64,000 nucleotides of DNA from Comamonadaceae bacterium (GCA_947452785.1 CANGDZ010000001.1:1-64000), one strand, 5' to 3'; counted from the first letter of the stretch, positions 53,585 to 62,988 are shown. Notes: generated by a model not told the origin, from the sequence alone. Numbers and translations are program-made.

Positions 53585-54568
53585 TCAAGACTCTGGCTTG
53601 AAATTCGATTCTTTGATGATGGGCGCCCAGTAATGCAGTTCCTTACGCTGCAAGGAGTCCATTTCAGAAGCAGATCGGAAGTCGGGATGGAGAGTTGCTT
53701 TGTTGATCAACTGATCGCGCACCTCAGGCAACGCCAGCACATGCTTCAGTGCGTTTTGCACACGATCTAGTTCGGCCACTGGTGTTTTACTGGGCGCCCA
53801 CATTCCCGTCCAAGCATCTCCCGTGTCTAAGTTGTATCCTTGTTCGATCAGGGTGGGTACATCGGGCATCAAAGGTGAACGTGTGGCTCCAAACTGACCC
53901 AAAACACGCACTTTCCCTGTTTTTTGGTACTGCAGTACATCGCCCGCAGTCATGATGCCCGCCGGCACTTGTCCGCCCAGCAAGTCAGTCACCATGGGGC
54001 CATTGCCGCGATAAGGAACGACCTGTAAAGTTTGACCGATGGCCTTGCCGAGTTGCAAACCTGAAAAGTGGGTGTGTCCGCCTGCACCGGCCGTACCAAA
54101 TGAGCCTTCCTTTGGATTGGCCTTGACCCATGCCGCGTATTCCTTGATGTTTTTCACCCCCGATTGCGTATTCACGGCAATGGCCAGTGGGTAAGACACC
54201 AGCACCGCCACGGGCGTAAGGTCCTTGAGCATGTCATATTTCAAAACATCCAGGGGGTAGAGCAAGGTTTGCATGACGGGTGTGGCATTGGGGGCGATCA
54301 TGTAGGTCAAACCATCTGGCGCACTGGCCTTCAGTGCTTGCGCGGCCATACGACCACCTGCACCGGGTTTGTTGTCCACGATGATGGGTTGTTTAAGTAC
54401 AACGGCCATTTTTTCTGCCAGCAACCGTGCCACCAGATCGGTGGAACCGCCAGGCGGAAAGCCCACCAGGATTTTGATCGGTGCTTTGTCTTGTGCCTGC
54501 GCGGCCTGACCTAGACCGAGGCTCAACATCACCATGGTCGCTAGTTTGAGAACTGTTTGACGTTTCAT
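53585..54568 (-). CDS. Bug/TctC-family periplasmic substrate-binding protein
   Basis: A 327-residue orphan TTT receptor with a Sec-type signal peptide (MKRQTVLKLATMVMLSLGLG then AQAQ). Family marks: IKILVGFPPGGSTDLVARLL, VDNKPGAGGRMAAQALKASA, SFGTAGAGGHTHFSGLQLGK, and VVPYRGNGPMVTDLLGGQVP. ATG 54568 has GGAGAT just before it; the upstream extension is rejected. It lies 37 bp after an acyl-CoA dehydrogenase gene. It is closer in feel to the receptor at 62989 than to the one at 46660 (compare TYMIAPNATP in both). Confidence 0.92.
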   Translation of the reverse strand: MKRQTVLKLATMVMLSLGLGQAAQAQDKAPIKILVGFPPGGSTDLVARLLAEKMAVVLKQPIIVDNKPGAGGRMAAQALKASAPDGLTYMIAPNATPVMQTLLYPLDVLKYDMLKDLTPVAVLVSYPLAIAVNTQSGVKNIKEYAAWVKANPKEGSFGTAGAGGHTHFSGLQLGKAIGQTLQVVPYRGNGPMVTDLLGGQVPAGIMTAGDVLQYQKTGKVRVLGQFGATRSPLMPDVPTLIEQGYNLDTGDAWTGMWAPSKTPVAELDRVQNALKHVLALPEVRDQLINKATLHPDFRSASEMDSLQRKELHYWAPIIKESNFKPES

Positions 54569-54605
54569 TTTTATCTCCATTAATTCTGAATGACGTGTTG
54601 AAAAC

Positions 54606-55739
54606 TCATACTTGATGCAAGGAACGTAGGCGTTTCAAATGCCAGGCAGCATCACCCAGGCTCTGACCAATCACCATCAGCCGCTTGGCGTAGTGGCCCA
54701 CGCGGCATTCGTCGGTCATGCCCATGGCGCCATGCAGCTGAATAGCAGCCAAACCGATCTCGCGGCCCTTTTGGCTGGCCAGCACTTTGGCAGCCGACAC
54801 CAAACGGCAGCGCTGAACGAAATCATCGGCCTGCATCGCCATGGCCGCAGCGCAAGCCATGGACTTGAGTTGTTCCAGGCCAATGGCGATGTCAGCGACT
54901 CGGTGCTGCAAGACTTGAAATTTAGCAAGTGAGACACCGAACTGTTTGCGCGTGCGCAAGTGCTCGGCTGTATGTGTCAGCAGCGCATCGACCGCACCCA
55001 CTGCTTCGGCGCACAAGGCCGCAGTGGCCGCATCCAGAGCTGCCTCAACTGAATCAGCGGCTTGCCCGTGTAGTCCTAACAGCCGGTCAGCGTCCAATTG
55101 CACATCCTTGAGCGTCACATGGGCGGCACGGCGGTTATCCAAGGTATCAAAACCCTGCACTGTCACACCGGGGGCCGCGGCATCGACGGCAAACACCGAC
55201 AAGCCAGCGCGATCGGTCACGCCACCTGCGGTGCGCGCCACAACCAGCAGCACATCCGCGCTATCGCCCTGCAACACCAGCGTCTTGTGGCCATTGAGCA
55301 CCCAGCCTGCGCCCGAAGGCGTGGCCCGGGTTTCGGTGCGCTGCCAGTCATAGCGGGCACCTGCTTCGTAAACCGCTACGGCCATCTGCTTTTGGCCACT
55401 GGCCAGACCGGGCAGCCATTGCAGTTGTTGCGTGACACTGCCCAGACGGGTGAGCAATTGTCCGGCCATGACGGTGCTGGCTACGAAGGCCCCATCGCCC
55501 AAGGCGTTGCCCAGTTCTTGTGACACCAGCATGACTTCAATCGCACCTAGCTCGCTGCCGCCGACATCGGCACTGAAGGGCAGGCCCAGCAAACCGAGTT
55601 CGGCCATGGCGGCGCGGCGCCGCTGCGACTGAGCCGGTGTGGCGGCGTTACCGCGTTGTTCGGCGGTGTATTCTCCCGCGCAAAAACGCTGCACAGCTTC
55701 GCGCAAAGCCAGGTGATCGTCGTTGAATGAAAAATCCAT
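54606..55739 (-). CDS. Acyl-CoA dehydrogenase, short subunit
   Basis: A 377-residue flavoprotein of the acyl-CoA dehydrogenase fold: an N-terminal helical domain (MDFSFNDDHLALREAVQRFC), a central beta domain with AVAVYEAGARYDWQRTETRA, and a C-terminal domain ending AIQLHGAMGMTDECRVGHYA. It lies 9 bp after the second dehydrogenase gene. Adjacent long and short subunits often form alpha2beta2 enzymes in steroid and alicyclic acid degradation, where one FAD and one active site are shared. Whether this copy is catalytic alone is uncertain. Confidence 0.88.
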   Translation of the reverse strand: MDFSFNDDHLALREAVQRFCAGEYTAEQRGNAATPAQSQRRRAAMAELGLLGLPFSADVGGSELGAIEVMLVSQELGNALGDGAFVASTVMAGQLLTRLGSVTQQLQWLPGLASGQKQMAVAVYEAGARYDWQRTETRATPSGAGWVLNGHKTLVLQGDSADVLLVVARTAGGVTDRAGLSVFAVDAAAPGVTVQGFDTLDNRRAAHVTLKDVQLDADRLLGLHGQAADSVEAALDAATAALCAEAVGAVDALLTHTAEHLRTRKQFGVSLAKFQVLQHRVADIAIGLEQLKSMACAAAMAMQADDFVQRCRLVSAAKVLASQKGREIGLAAIQLHGAMGMTDECRVGHYAKRLMVIGQSLGDAAWHLKRLRSLHQV

Positions 55740-55748
55740 GTCTGTCTT

Positions 55749-56942
55749 TCAATACGCGTCGAGCGTGGCTTTGGCGATCAGGTTGCGCTGCACTTCATTC
55801 GTGCCGCCATAAATCGTGACCTTGCGCGAATCCAGACAGTTGGCCGCCAGCGTGACCAGGGTTTCGTCCTGCGCAGCTGCGTCCAGGTGTTCCAAAAACT
55901 GTGCTTCTGCCGAAAACGGCACGGCATCGGGTCCGGCGATATCCACCAGGATTTCGTAAATCGCTTGGCGCAATTCGGTGCCTCGCACCTTGAGCATCGA
56001 GGCTTCGACGCTGGGGGTCTTGCTTTGCTGGTGGGCGCTGAGCAGGCGCAAGGCGGTGAACTCGAGCGCCATCAACTCAACCTCGAACTGAGTCAGCTTG
56101 TTTTGCAACAAGGGATCGTCGCCCAGGCCTTGTTGCTCAGCCAGCTCACGTGCACGGGCCAGTTGCTGCTTGCAAGAGCCAATGCCCGCGATGCCGGTGC
56201 GCTCATGGCCCAACAGGTATTTGCCATAGGACCAACCCTTGTGCAGCTCACCCACTAGGTTGTCCACGGGTACACGCACGTTGTCAAGATAGCACTCGTT
56301 GAGATCGTTGCCACCTTCAAGCATGCGGATTGGCCGCACGGTGAGGCCGGGCGTTTTCATGTCGATCAGTAAAAAGGAAATTCCTTCTTGCGGTTTAGCG
56401 GCATTCGGGTCGGTTTTGACCAGCGCAAACATCATCGAGCACCAGTGGGCATAAGACGTCCAGACCTTGTGGCCATTGACGACAAAGTGTTGGCCATCGG
56501 GCTCCAGCACGGCGGTGGTGCGAACCGCCGCAAGATCGGAGCCGGCACCGGGTTCGGAAAAGCCTTGCGCCCACCAAGTGTTGCTGCTCAGGATGTCGGG
56601 CAGGTATTGCTGCTTTTGTGCTTCGGTCCCAAAAGCAAGCAGTACGGGGGCGAGCATCTGAATGCCGCTGGCGATGATGCGCGGCGCGCCGCCCAGGAGG
56701 GTTTCTTCATCAAAGATAAAACGTTGCACATGGTCCCAGCCGGGACCGCCATGTTGCACCGGCCAACCGGGCGTGAGCCAGCCACGTGCTTGCAAGATGC
56801 GAAACCAGGTCACGTAATCAGCCTGTTCAAGCCGCAGGCCCAGCTCGACCTTGCGGCGGATATCGACCGGCAAGTGGACCTTGACGAATCCGCGCACTTC
56901 CAGGCGAAAGGCCTCTTGATCGGGGGTGAAATTCAATTGCAT
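55749..56942 (-). CDS. Acyl-CoA dehydrogenase, long subunit
   Basis: A 397-residue acyl-CoA dehydrogenase. It has the standard FAD-contact segment WWAQGFSEPGAGSDLAAVRT, NGHKVWTSYAHWCSMMFALV, and the C-terminal YGGTNEVQRNLIAKATLDAY. It starts 7 bp after the CoA ligase-like gene's stop and precedes the shorter dehydrogenase. Together the pair would oxidise a CoA thioester. The catalytic Glu is not placed with confidence by eye. Confidence 0.9.
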   Translation of the reverse strand: MQLNFTPDQEAFRLEVRGFVKVHLPVDIRRKVELGLRLEQADYVTWFRILQARGWLTPGWPVQHGGPGWDHVQRFIFDEETLLGGAPRIIASGIQMLAPVLLAFGTEAQKQQYLPDILSSNTWWAQGFSEPGAGSDLAAVRTTAVLEPDGQHFVVNGHKVWTSYAHWCSMMFALVKTDPNAAKPQEGISFLLIDMKTPGLTVRPIRMLEGGNDLNECYLDNVRVPVDNLVGELHKGWSYGKYLLGHERTGIAGIGSCKQQLARARELAEQQGLGDDPLLQNKLTQFEVELMALEFTALRLLSAHQQSKTPSVEASMLKVRGTELRQAIYEILVDIAGPDAVPFSAEAQFLEHLDAAAQDETLVTLAANCLDSRKVTIYGGTNEVQRNLIAKATLDAY

Positions 56943-56949
56943 GTCCGTC

Positions 56950-59109
56950 TCACTTCACTCGTGCCACGACCAGGGCATCCAACGCCAGCGCGGGAATGGC
57001 GGAACCCAGCGGGTAGGCTACCAAGGGGTTGATGTCGATTTCTGTAATGTTGGGATTGGCCAGCATTTGCGCGCCCACTTGTGCTACCACGCGGGCAATG
57101 GCTTTAACATCGACCGCTGCTGCGCCGCGAATGCCTTGCAGCATTACGGCGGCTTTGAGGCGGGTCAGCTCGACGAGGATGTCCTCTTCGGCCATGTCGG
57201 CAGGAATCAGACGTACGTCCTTGAGCGCTTCAATCCAGATGCCCCCCAAGCCGACCAGTACGACGGGCCCCCAGTCCTCGTCGCGTTTGGCACCCACCAC
57301 CAGCTCAAGCCCACGCGACCCCATGGCTTCGACCAGCGCGCCATCCAGTACCAGCTCGGGGCGGTGGTGTTTCACGCTGGCGAACAGCTTCTCCCACCCG
57401 GCGCGCAGCGCAGCTTCGTCGGCCAAGCCCACCAGTACGCCGCCCACATCGCTCTTGTGCGGCAGTTCACTGGCTTGCGCTTTGAGCACGACCGGAAAGC
57501 CAATCCGCTGGGCCACACTGACGGCTTGATCGACCGTTTGAGCCAATGCGCCATGCGGCACCGCAAGGCCTGCTTTGGCCAGCCAGGCTTTGCCTTGATA
57601 TTCAGCAAAGATGCCGTTGGGCGGCACGGCGCCGGGCAATGGAATCGCCTGGTTTGTGGTGGTCTGTGCACGTGTCGCACGCTGCAAGGCTTCACCGTAT
57701 TGCGCAACACGGCGCATAGCACGCAAGGCGCGATCTGCCGAACGAAACAAGGGCACACCGCTTTGCTGAATCGCCTCCAAAAAGAAAGGCTCCACGGGAC
57801 TGCTGTCACCGGTCAACACCAGCACGGCAGGTTTGGTGGCTTTACCTATGGTGGGGATGATGTGGTCAGCTTTGTCCCGCTGGGCCATAGTGGGGCCGAC
57901 AGGAATAGCCAGCACAATGTTGCCGATGCGCTCGTCATCCAGCATGGTGAGCAGCAACTCGCCAATCAGGCCAGGCTGGCGGATGCCGATGGTGGTGTAG
58001 TCCAGTGGGTTCTCGGCCACGGCGTAAGCAGGCAGCATAGCCGTGAGTTGGTTCACCGTGGCGGTCGTCAACTCGGGCAAATCCAGACCCAGATCATCCG
58101 CAAAGTCCAGTGCAATATTCTTCATCGCGCCTGAGCCAGTCATGAATGCGGTTCCTCCGACAGGTGGGTGCGGGTAGCGCAGCAGCACCACCGTGGTGTC
58201 GAGCAATTCATCGAGCGACTCCACCACCACAACCGCCTCGCGCAGCAAGAGAGCCGTGGCAGTGGCGTGGTCACCAGCCAATGCGCCGGTGTGCGACTGC
58301 GCGGCCTCGCGGGCTCGTGCACTTCGTCCGGGCATCAACAACACCAGTGGTTTGCCAGCGGCGCGCGCCTGGGCGGCCAGTTTCAAAAAGACCTGGGGGC
58401 GGCGGATCTGCTCCACATACACAGTGATCACGCGTGTTTGCGTATCGCCGATCAGTGCGGCCAGCACGTCTTCAACGCATACCGACACCTCGTTACCTGT
58501 CGAAAACACTGTGGTTACTGGCACGCCTCGACCCAAATAAGCATCGCGCAGGTTGGCCGCCATAAAGCCACTTTGCGCCACCACGCCCACACCGGGACGT
58601 GTTTCAGGCTCGCGCGCAACCAAAGGCTCAAACGTGACCGGAATGCCTGCAGCCAGGTTGGTGAACCCCATGCAATTGGGACCCACCAGCAAGATCCCCA
58701 CTTCTTGAGCCACACGCGCGAGTTCAGCCTGCTTGTGCTGACCTTTCTCTCCAGCCTCTGCGTAACCCGATGCAAAAAGTACGGCCGCCTTGCAATGACG
58801 AGCAGCCAAAGCCTTCACTGCGTCCAGTACGCCCGACTCGGGAATGGCCAACACAGCCAGATCAATGCCTTGAGGAAGTTCATCCACCGTTTTGACACAA
58901 GGACGGCCATTGATTTCTTCGCTACTGCGGCTGATCAAGTGCAAATCACCACGGTAGCCAAAACGTTCCAAATTGCCCTGCACAAAACCACCAAACGAAC
59001 GTGGGTCTGCAGAGGCCCCCACGATCACGATGGAACGTGGATGGATGATGTGATGTACATCCTGAACGCCATTCATGGCATCCGCAGGCAAGGCGGTCGA
59101 GTGGGACAT
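56950..59109 (-). CDS. ADP-forming acyl-CoA synthetase (acetate--CoA ligase-like), fused subunits
   Basis: About 719 residues, the length of fused ADP-forming acyl-CoA synthetases. The N-terminal CoA-binding domain has IHPRSIVIVGASADPRSFGG. The succinyl-CoA-ligase-like middle has AAQSHTGALAGDHATATALL with the catalytic His. The C-terminal ATP-grasp domain has AKAGLAVPHGALAQTVDQAV and KAQASELPHKSDVGGVLVGL. It makes an acyl-CoA from an acid and ATP, or the reverse. ATG 59109 is chosen because the upstream extension to 59307 is AT-rich intergenic DNA. First gene of the minus operon, divergent from the GntR gene. Confidence 0.87.
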   Translation of the reverse strand: MSHSTALPADAMNGVQDVHHIIHPRSIVIVGASADPRSFGGFVQGNLERFGYRGDLHLISRSSEEINGRPCVKTVDELPQGIDLAVLAIPESGVLDAVKALAARHCKAAVLFASGYAEAGEKGQHKQAELARVAQEVGILLVGPNCMGFTNLAAGIPVTFEPLVAREPETRPGVGVVAQSGFMAANLRDAYLGRGVPVTTVFSTGNEVSVCVEDVLAALIGDTQTRVITVYVEQIRRPQVFLKLAAQARAAGKPLVLLMPGRSARAREAAQSHTGALAGDHATATALLLREAVVVVESLDELLDTTVVLLRYPHPPVGGTAFMTGSGAMKNIALDFADDLGLDLPELTTATVNQLTAMLPAYAVAENPLDYTTIGIRQPGLIGELLLTMLDDERIGNIVLAIPVGPTMAQRDKADHIIPTIGKATKPAVLVLTGDSSPVEPFFLEAIQQSGVPLFRSADRALRAMRRVAQYGEALQRATRAQTTTNQAIPLPGAVPPNGIFAEYQGKAWLAKAGLAVPHGALAQTVDQAVSVAQRIGFPVVLKAQASELPHKSDVGGVLVGLADEAALRAGWEKLFASVKHHRPELVLDGALVEAMGSRGLELVVGAKRDEDWGPVVLVGLGGIWIEALKDVRLIPADMAEEDILVELTRLKAAVMLQGIRGAAAVDVKAIARVVAQVGAQMLANPNITEIDINPLVAYPLGSAIPALALDALVVARVK

Positions 59110-59187
59110 GGGATAAAAAACCTTGTAACAAATCAGAATTAGAAATTTTGCACACCACGGAGCTTTATTTCTTAATTTAAATTTGAT

Positions 59188-59200
59188 TCTGGCATACAAA
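59188..59200 (-). promoter_or_regulatory. Candidate GntR half-site, minus-operon side
   Basis: On the minus strand this reads TTTGTATGCCAGA, 79 bases upstream of the CoA ligase-like start. It matches TTTGCATGCCACA at 59418 with two differences. Pairing of the same motif with both divergent promoters suggests an operator for the GntR-family regulator encoded at 59456. Confidence 0.45.
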
Positions 59201-59417
59201 AACATATATATCAATACACCACAAGCGAATTTCACAGGCTTTAAGGGTTTATACCGATCGTCTGCAAAAGTATCGCAAAGAACCATAACGCCAGTTCTTA
59301 ATAGCAAGAAAAGACACTATTTATAAAAAAATCATTTAATAACAATAGCTTGTATGATTTTAGTTCAAGGAAAAGCATGGCCTAAAACGGAATTCATCCT
59401 GATTTCTTGAAATTTTA

Positions 59418-59430
59418 TTTGCATGCCACA
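59418..59430 (+). promoter_or_regulatory. Candidate GntR half-site, plus-operon side
   Basis: TTTGCATGCCACA, ending 26 bases before the GntR start codon, the partner of the minus-strand copy at 59188. Its GCATGC core is palindromic. Position between promoter and start fits autoregulation. Confidence 0.45.
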
Positions 59431-59455
59431 GATGATTTGTTGCATAATTAAATCC

Positions 59456-60208
59456 ATGAACACGCCTAACTCTTCCCCTCCCATCGAAAACATCGACTTA
59501 GAAGGCAACTTGATCGCTGAAGAAAGCCGTCCACGGGGTGGACGAGCCAACGAAATTCGCAATGTTTTGCAAGAAGAGATTGAAAGCGGCAACCTGCAGC
59601 CAGGTACAACCTTGGATGAGCGCGCTTTGGCCGCGCGCTTCAATGTGTCTCGCACTCCCGTGCGCGAAGCACTGCAACAACTGGCCGCACGTGAACTGGT
59701 GCGCATTGCTCCGCGCCAAGGTGTCACAGTTTCGCGCCTGACCATCAGTCAGGTTCGGTCCATCATGGAATCGGTGGGTGAACTTGAAGCCCTGTGCGCC
59801 AAACTAGCTGCACGCCGTGTTGATGATGCGTTGCGCAAAGCTCTGGATAAGGCCATAGAACGCTGCCAGGACGCGGCGGTGCAAGGCGGACACGCTGAAT
59901 ACTCCATGGCTAACACCTATTTTCATGAAACAATTTACTCAGCAAGTCGCAATCCCTATTTGGCGGATTTGATTCGCAACGCCCGTCGTCAAATCCAGCG
60001 CTACCGCATTCGTGACTTTCAAACCAAAACACAAATCAGCAAATCGCTGAAAGAGCACCAACAGGTTGCTCGCGCCATCCAAGATGGCGATGAATCCTTG
60101 GCCGCTAGTGCGATGTTGTTGCATGTACCTTCAGGTTCGAGCGGGTTTTCTGAATTTTTGGCACGCATGCCCATGAGCTTCTTTGAGACTGATGCGGCGG
60201 ACCACTGA
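59456..60208 (+). CDS. GntR-family regulator, FCD (FadR-like) subfamily
   Basis: A 250-residue transcription regulator. The winged helix includes TLDERALAARFNVSRTPVRE then ALQQLAARELVRIAPRQGVT. The C-terminal FCD domain is all-helical, with a likely metal/ligand site around ANTYFHETIYSASRNPYL and LKEHQQVARAIQDGDESLAA. Such regulators respond to acids or CoA thioesters. Placed exactly between the divergent operons it is the obvious local regulator. The start ATG 59456 is preferred over 59423, which lies in the control region. Confidence 0.9.
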   Translation: MNTPNSSPPIENIDLEGNLIAEESRPRGGRANEIRNVLQEEIESGNLQPGTTLDERALAARFNVSRTPVREALQQLAARELVRIAPRQGVTVSRLTISQVRSIMESVGELEALCAKLAARRVDDALRKALDKAIERCQDAAVQGGHAEYSMANTYFHETIYSASRNPYLADLIRNARRQIQRYRIRDFQTKTQISKSLKEHQQVARAIQDGDESLAASAMLLHVPSGSSGFSEFLARMPMSFFETDAADH

Positions 60209-60237
60209 ACAACCTTCCTTGAACTTTGGATTCCTTC

Positions 60238-60633
60238 ATGACTTCATCTCAACGCTCCCTCGACATTCCTGGAGCTGGCCACAACGCCCCGATCCCCTTA
60301 GGTGCCCGCGTTGGTCCGCTGATTTGCTCCTCCGGCATTTCAGGCAAGGATCCCGCTACAGGGCAATTACCCGCCGACCCATCCTTGCAAGTGCGCATGG
60401 CGTTTGCCAACATGGACGCGCTACTGGCGGCTGGCGGTGCCACCTTGGCCCATGTGGCCAAGCTGCACATCACCTTGAAAGACAACGCCGCCAGGGAAGC
60501 CATCAACACCGAGTGGCTGTCGCGATTTCCTGACCCACTAGACCGACCCGCACGGCACATCGTGTTGCAGGACCTGCAACACGGCATGGTGCTCCAGCTT
60601 GAAGTCACCGCCTTTGTCACACCGGCTTTGTGA
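60238..60633 (+). CDS. RidA/YjgF-family enamine deaminase-like protein
   Basis: A 131-residue RidA-fold protein, trimeric in the family. Recognisable parts are LGARVGPLICSSGISGKDPA and PDPLDRPARHIVLQDLQHGM, with the conserved Arg in RPARHIV and the C-terminal LQLEVTAFVTPA. RidA proteins hydrolyse reactive enamines or imines, and some degrade pathway intermediates. ATG 60238 begins the core. The amidohydrolase starts 20 bp after its stop. Confidence 0.85.
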   Translation: MTSSQRSLDIPGAGHNAPIPLGARVGPLICSSGISGKDPATGQLPADPSLQVRMAFANMDALLAAGGATLAHVAKLHITLKDNAAREAINTEWLSRFPDPLDRPARHIVLQDLQHGMVLQLEVTAFVTPAL

Positions 60634-60653
60634 AGCCTCACAGAAAGACCCCC

Positions 60654-61658
60654 ATGATCATTGATTCCCACGCCCACCTTGTCATGCCCCCCGAGAGCTT
60701 CCGCTTCATGGCCGAACTCATCGGTGGCCGAGCCAACCCTAATACCTTGCCCAAAATACCTGAAGCCTCGGTGCGCAAAGCCGCCGAGGAGCTGGTGCGG
60801 TCCATGGACTCGGTGGGAACTGATATTCAGTTCATCTCGCCACGCCCCTATTTGCAGATGCATTCGGTCAAGCCCGGTCGCGTGACCGAGCTGTGGTCCA
60901 TCCACTGCAACAACCTGATTGCCGAATTCGTCAAGATGTTCCCAGACCGTTTTCGTGGCGTGGCCGGTTTGCCGCAGTACATGGACGAAGCGCTTGATGT
61001 GCGGGCCATCCCCGAGCTGCGCCGCTGTGTCAACGAATTGGGTTTTGTGGGCTGCTTGATCAACCCGGACCCCACGGAAGGCGCTGGGCCCACACCGCCA
61101 GGCCTGGGCGATCCCTTTTGGCATCCGCTTTACAACGTCATGACCGAACTCGACGTACCAGGCCTGATCCATTCCGCAGGCAGCTGCAGCGCGCGCGAGT
61201 CGTACACGCTCAAATTCATCAACGAAGAGAGCATTGCCATCATCTCACTGCTGGGTGCCAAAACGTTCGATCAGTACCCGAACTTGAAGATCGTGGTCGC
61301 CCATGGTGGTGGCGCCATTCCGTACCAGATGGGCCGTTTCCGGTCGTGGACCGTACGCAAAGGCGACAAGGAAACTTTCGACGAACAACTCAAGAAGCTG
61401 TACTTCGACACCTGCAACTACAGCAAGGAAGCCATTGAGCTTTTGCTCAAAGTGGCCGGCACTGACAACGTTTTATTTGGCACTGAAAAGCCCGGCACCG
61501 GCAGCTCTCGCGACCCGATCAGTGGCCGCGACTACGACGATATGAAGCCGGTGATTGAGAGCATCGAGTGGCTGACCGAAGCGCAAAAGGCCGACATCTT
61601 TGAATGCAACTGCCGCCGCGTATATAGCAAAGCTTTTCGCACCGACGAACAGTGCTGA
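60654..61658 (+). CDS. LigJ-like amidohydrolase (putative 4-oxalomesaconate hydratase)
   Basis: A 334-residue amidohydrolase-2 protein. The metal-site start is MIIDSHAHLV (His6, His8). Later come NEESIAIISLLGAKTFDQYP, LKIVVAHGGGAIPYQMGRFR, TCNYSKEAIELLL, and a closing DNVLFGTEKPGTGSSRDP. The pattern FDTC…DNVLFGTE and YDDMKPVIESIEWLT recalls LigJ, which hydrates 4-oxalomesaconate to CHA in protocatechuate and gallate degradation. ATG 60654 begins the metal motif; GTG 60630 is possible. Related decarboxylases (ACMSD type) are the main alternative. It would supply substrate for the RraA-type aldolases. Confidence 0.8.
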   Translation: MIIDSHAHLVMPPESFRFMAELIGGRANPNTLPKIPEASVRKAAEELVRSMDSVGTDIQFISPRPYLQMHSVKPGRVTELWSIHCNNLIAEFVKMFPDRFRGVAGLPQYMDEALDVRAIPELRRCVNELGFVGCLINPDPTEGAGPTPPGLGDPFWHPLYNVMTELDVPGLIHSAGSCSARESYTLKFINEESIAIISLLGAKTFDQYPNLKIVVAHGGGAIPYQMGRFRSWTVRKGDKETFDEQLKKLYFDTCNYSKEAIELLLKVAGTDNVLFGTEKPGTGSSRDPISGRDYDDMKPVIESIEWLTEAQKADIFECNCRRVYSKAFRTDEQC

Positions 61659-61681
61659 CCCCCTGACTCTTAGGAAACACC

Positions 61682-62917
61682 ATGGCACTGAGCAAAGAAG
61701 ACAACGAACTGTTGACCCGTGTTGAACATGGCGCCCCGATGGGCGAAATGGTCCGCCAGCATTACTGGCTGCCCGCCGTGCCCTCCATCAAACTGGAAGC
61801 CGATGGTGCGCCCGTGCGCATCCGTTTGCTGGGCCAGAACTTCATCGCTTTTCGGGTGACCGACGGCACGGCCGGGGTGATTGACGAGCAGTGCCCGCAC
61901 CGCAAAGCCTCGTTGGCGCTGGGCCGTAACGAAGACAACGGCATCCGCTGCCTGTACCACGGCTGGAAATTCAACGTGAAAGGCGAAGTGACCGAGGCGC
62001 CCAACCACGCCGGTGACCAGACGCAGTTTTGCAAGCATGTGCGCATCAACCGCTACACCACGGTGGACCGAGGCGGTATCGTCTGGGTCTGGCTGGGCAC
62101 AGGCGAGACACCGCCGCCATTCCCTGCATTGCCGTTTGTGGATTTGCCCGTACACCAGCGCTCAGTGACCAGCGTGGAAGTGCCCACCAATTGGGTGCAA
62201 GGCGTTGAGGCTTCCATGGACTCTTCGCATGTGGGCGTGCTGCACGAATCGACCACTCAACTGACGTCCGGCGGCGGCAACGAACGCATGCTGATGACCA
62301 AGGCACTGGCCCCTAAGCTGGAATTTGAAGACCGTCCCTACGGTTACCGCTATGCTGCACTGCGCAGCTTGCCCGATGACAAGGTCTATGCCCGGGTCAA
62401 CAACTTCGTGATGCCCTGGTTTGGCATCATTTGTCCGCCCGACGCCAACGGCCCGACCACGGTGTTTTTCTCCACCCCGGTGGACGATGTGACGCACCGC
62501 GCCTGGTTTGTGCACTACAACCCGCACCGCGATTTAGGCATGACCGTGATGTCAGCCTCGCCCGATGTGTGGAACTTTCCGCCGCTGCCGCCCGGTGAGG
62601 CCAAAGACAACTGGGGTCAGAACCGCGACATCATGAAGCGTGGACATAAAACCGGCTTTCCGCAGCATCTGGGCACAGAAGATTTTGCAATGTTTTTGAG
62701 CCAGGGCCCGACCTATGACCGCACCGATGAGCAACTGTGCTCGGCTGATGGAGCCGTAATCCGTGTGCGGCAGTTGCTGATTAAGGCAGCCAAAGAGTTC
62801 ATTGAAGGTAAGGCACCAACGCTGGCATACCACCCTGAGCTGAACTACCCGAGCATTCAGTCAGTAGGCGGCGTTGTGGTCGCAGGCACAGACTGGCGCA
62901 CGCTGGCCGACAAATGA
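61682..62917 (+). CDS. Rieske ring-hydroxylating oxygenase, alpha subunit (phthalate dioxygenase-like)
   Basis: A 411-residue Rieske oxygenase of the phthalate 4,5-dioxygenase (Pht3)/demethylase group. The Rieske ligands are Cys71 and His73 (CPHR), Cys90 and His93 (CLYHGWKF). The mononuclear iron site is near residues 180–188, DSSHVGVLH (His183, His188). AGGAAA precedes the ATG. Such enzymes add two hydroxyls to a ring or remove methyl groups from methoxy aromatics. No reductase partner is seen up to the window edge. Confidence 0.9.
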   Translation: MALSKEDNELLTRVEHGAPMGEMVRQHYWLPAVPSIKLEADGAPVRIRLLGQNFIAFRVTDGTAGVIDEQCPHRKASLALGRNEDNGIRCLYHGWKFNVKGEVTEAPNHAGDQTQFCKHVRINRYTTVDRGGIVWVWLGTGETPPPFPALPFVDLPVHQRSVTSVEVPTNWVQGVEASMDSSHVGVLHESTTQLTSGGGNERMLMTKALAPKLEFEDRPYGYRYAALRSLPDDKVYARVNNFVMPWFGIICPPDANGPTTVFFSTPVDDVTHRAWFVHYNPHRDLGMTVMSASPDVWNFPPLPPGEAKDNWGQNRDIMKRGHKTGFPQHLGTEDFAMFLSQGPTYDRTDEQLCSADGAVIRVRQLLIKAAKEFIEGKAPTLAYHPELNYPSIQSVGGVVVAGTDWRTLADK

Positions 62918-62988
62918 ACCGCAACAGGTTCCGCACGCAGAAGGCGGACCTAACTCCCCTAAACAGGCCCCGTACACCGGAGACAAGC

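Larger units (their letters stand above)
59110..59455. promoter_or_regulatory. Divergent control region of the catabolic island
   Basis: A 346-bp AT-rich stretch between the CoA ligase-like gene and the GntR gene, with no convincing ORF. For the plus strand a weak promoter could be TTGCAT (59420–59425) with CATAAT (59443–59448) at 17-base spacing. The minus-strand promoter is not clear. A shared motif occurs once for each direction (see the two entries that follow). Confidence 0.5.

Noticed and set aside
56926-58134. 402-codon plus-strand ORF
   Set aside because: Antisense to the CoA ligase-like gene with no motif of its own.
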